DNA of 6,531 nt, from NCBI GenBank assembly GCA_017630115.1, contig JAGBVY010000168.1, positions 1-6,531 on the forward strand, in the 5' to 3' direction. Made by a program: the position numbers and the translations under genes. Under the pieces are notes generated by a model, which was not told the origin of the DNA, did not search any database, and worked only from the letters and a program-made list of their open reading frames with translations. Shown in pieces: positions 6,479 to 6,531 of this stretch. The DNA is from Tidjanibacter sp. GTDB taxonomy: Bacteria > Bacteroidota > Bacteroidia > Bacteroidales > Rikenellaceae. Positions within the stretch are counted from its first letter, which is position 1. The number at the start of each line of letters is the position of its first letter.

Positions 6479-6531
6479 AATCAACAGGGGATAGAATCAC
6501 TTCTAACCCTGCTTCTACTAACCTAAAACTA
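6477..6531 (-). CDS. Possible 3' end of an upstream minus-strand gene (17 codons visible)
   Basis: From 6530 leftwards one minus-strand frame is open and reads SFRLVEAGLEVILSPVD followed by TAA (6479-6477). The other two minus frames contain several stops. The stop codon overlaps the first bases of the terminator stem, the same tight stop-to-hairpin arrangement as at the end of the efflux operon, which supports a real gene end. The visible part is too short to identify the product. An open frame of 17 codons can also be chance. Confidence 0.4.
   Translation of the reverse strand, partial: SFRLVEAGLEVILSPVD

Overview
The window suggests a Bacteroidota genome, most likely Bacteroidales. Three things in the sequence point there: a promoter matching the Bacteroides -33 TTTG / -7 TAnnTTTG consensus, coding starts preceded by A/T-rich sequence without Shine-Dalgarno motifs, and short heptamer/nonamer intergenic repeats. 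I cannot place it at genus level. No tRNA, rRNA, insertion sequence or CRISPR array was seen.

Nearly all of the window is one minus-strand transcription unit bounded by two hairpins. Reading right to left, 6531-6477 may hold the last codons of a neighbouring minus-strand gene, which ends in an intrinsic terminator (6441-6478). The strip 6359-6440 is A/T-rich with small inverted repeats. A consensus promoter (6328-6358) lies about 30-60 bases before the first operon gene. Then come a TolC-family outer-membrane factor (6296-4872), a lipoprotein periplasmic adaptor (4826-3765), an AcrB-type RND inner-membrane pump (3717-544) and a 97-residue cytosolic protein that looks PII/CutA-like (519-226). 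The gaps between genes are 45, 47 and 24 bases with no hairpin in them, so the four genes should be co-transcribed. A perfect 30-base palindrome (195-224) starts one base after the last stop codon. The remaining left edge (1-194) holds no supported gene. It carries a run of several different 7- and 9-base tandem repeats and a possible promoter -7 box for a gene beyond the edge.

The first three genes make a complete tripartite efflux machine: a proton-driven pump in the inner membrane, an adaptor bridging the periplasm, and an outer-membrane exit duct. The C-A-B gene order is like that of known Bacteroidales pumps such as xepCAB of Porphyromonas gingivalis. The substrate cannot be read from the sequence. 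The most interesting element is the fourth gene: a small PII-like protein, lacking the canonical PII uridylylation and nucleotide-binding signatures, coupled to the pump and so a candidate regulator or sensor of it.
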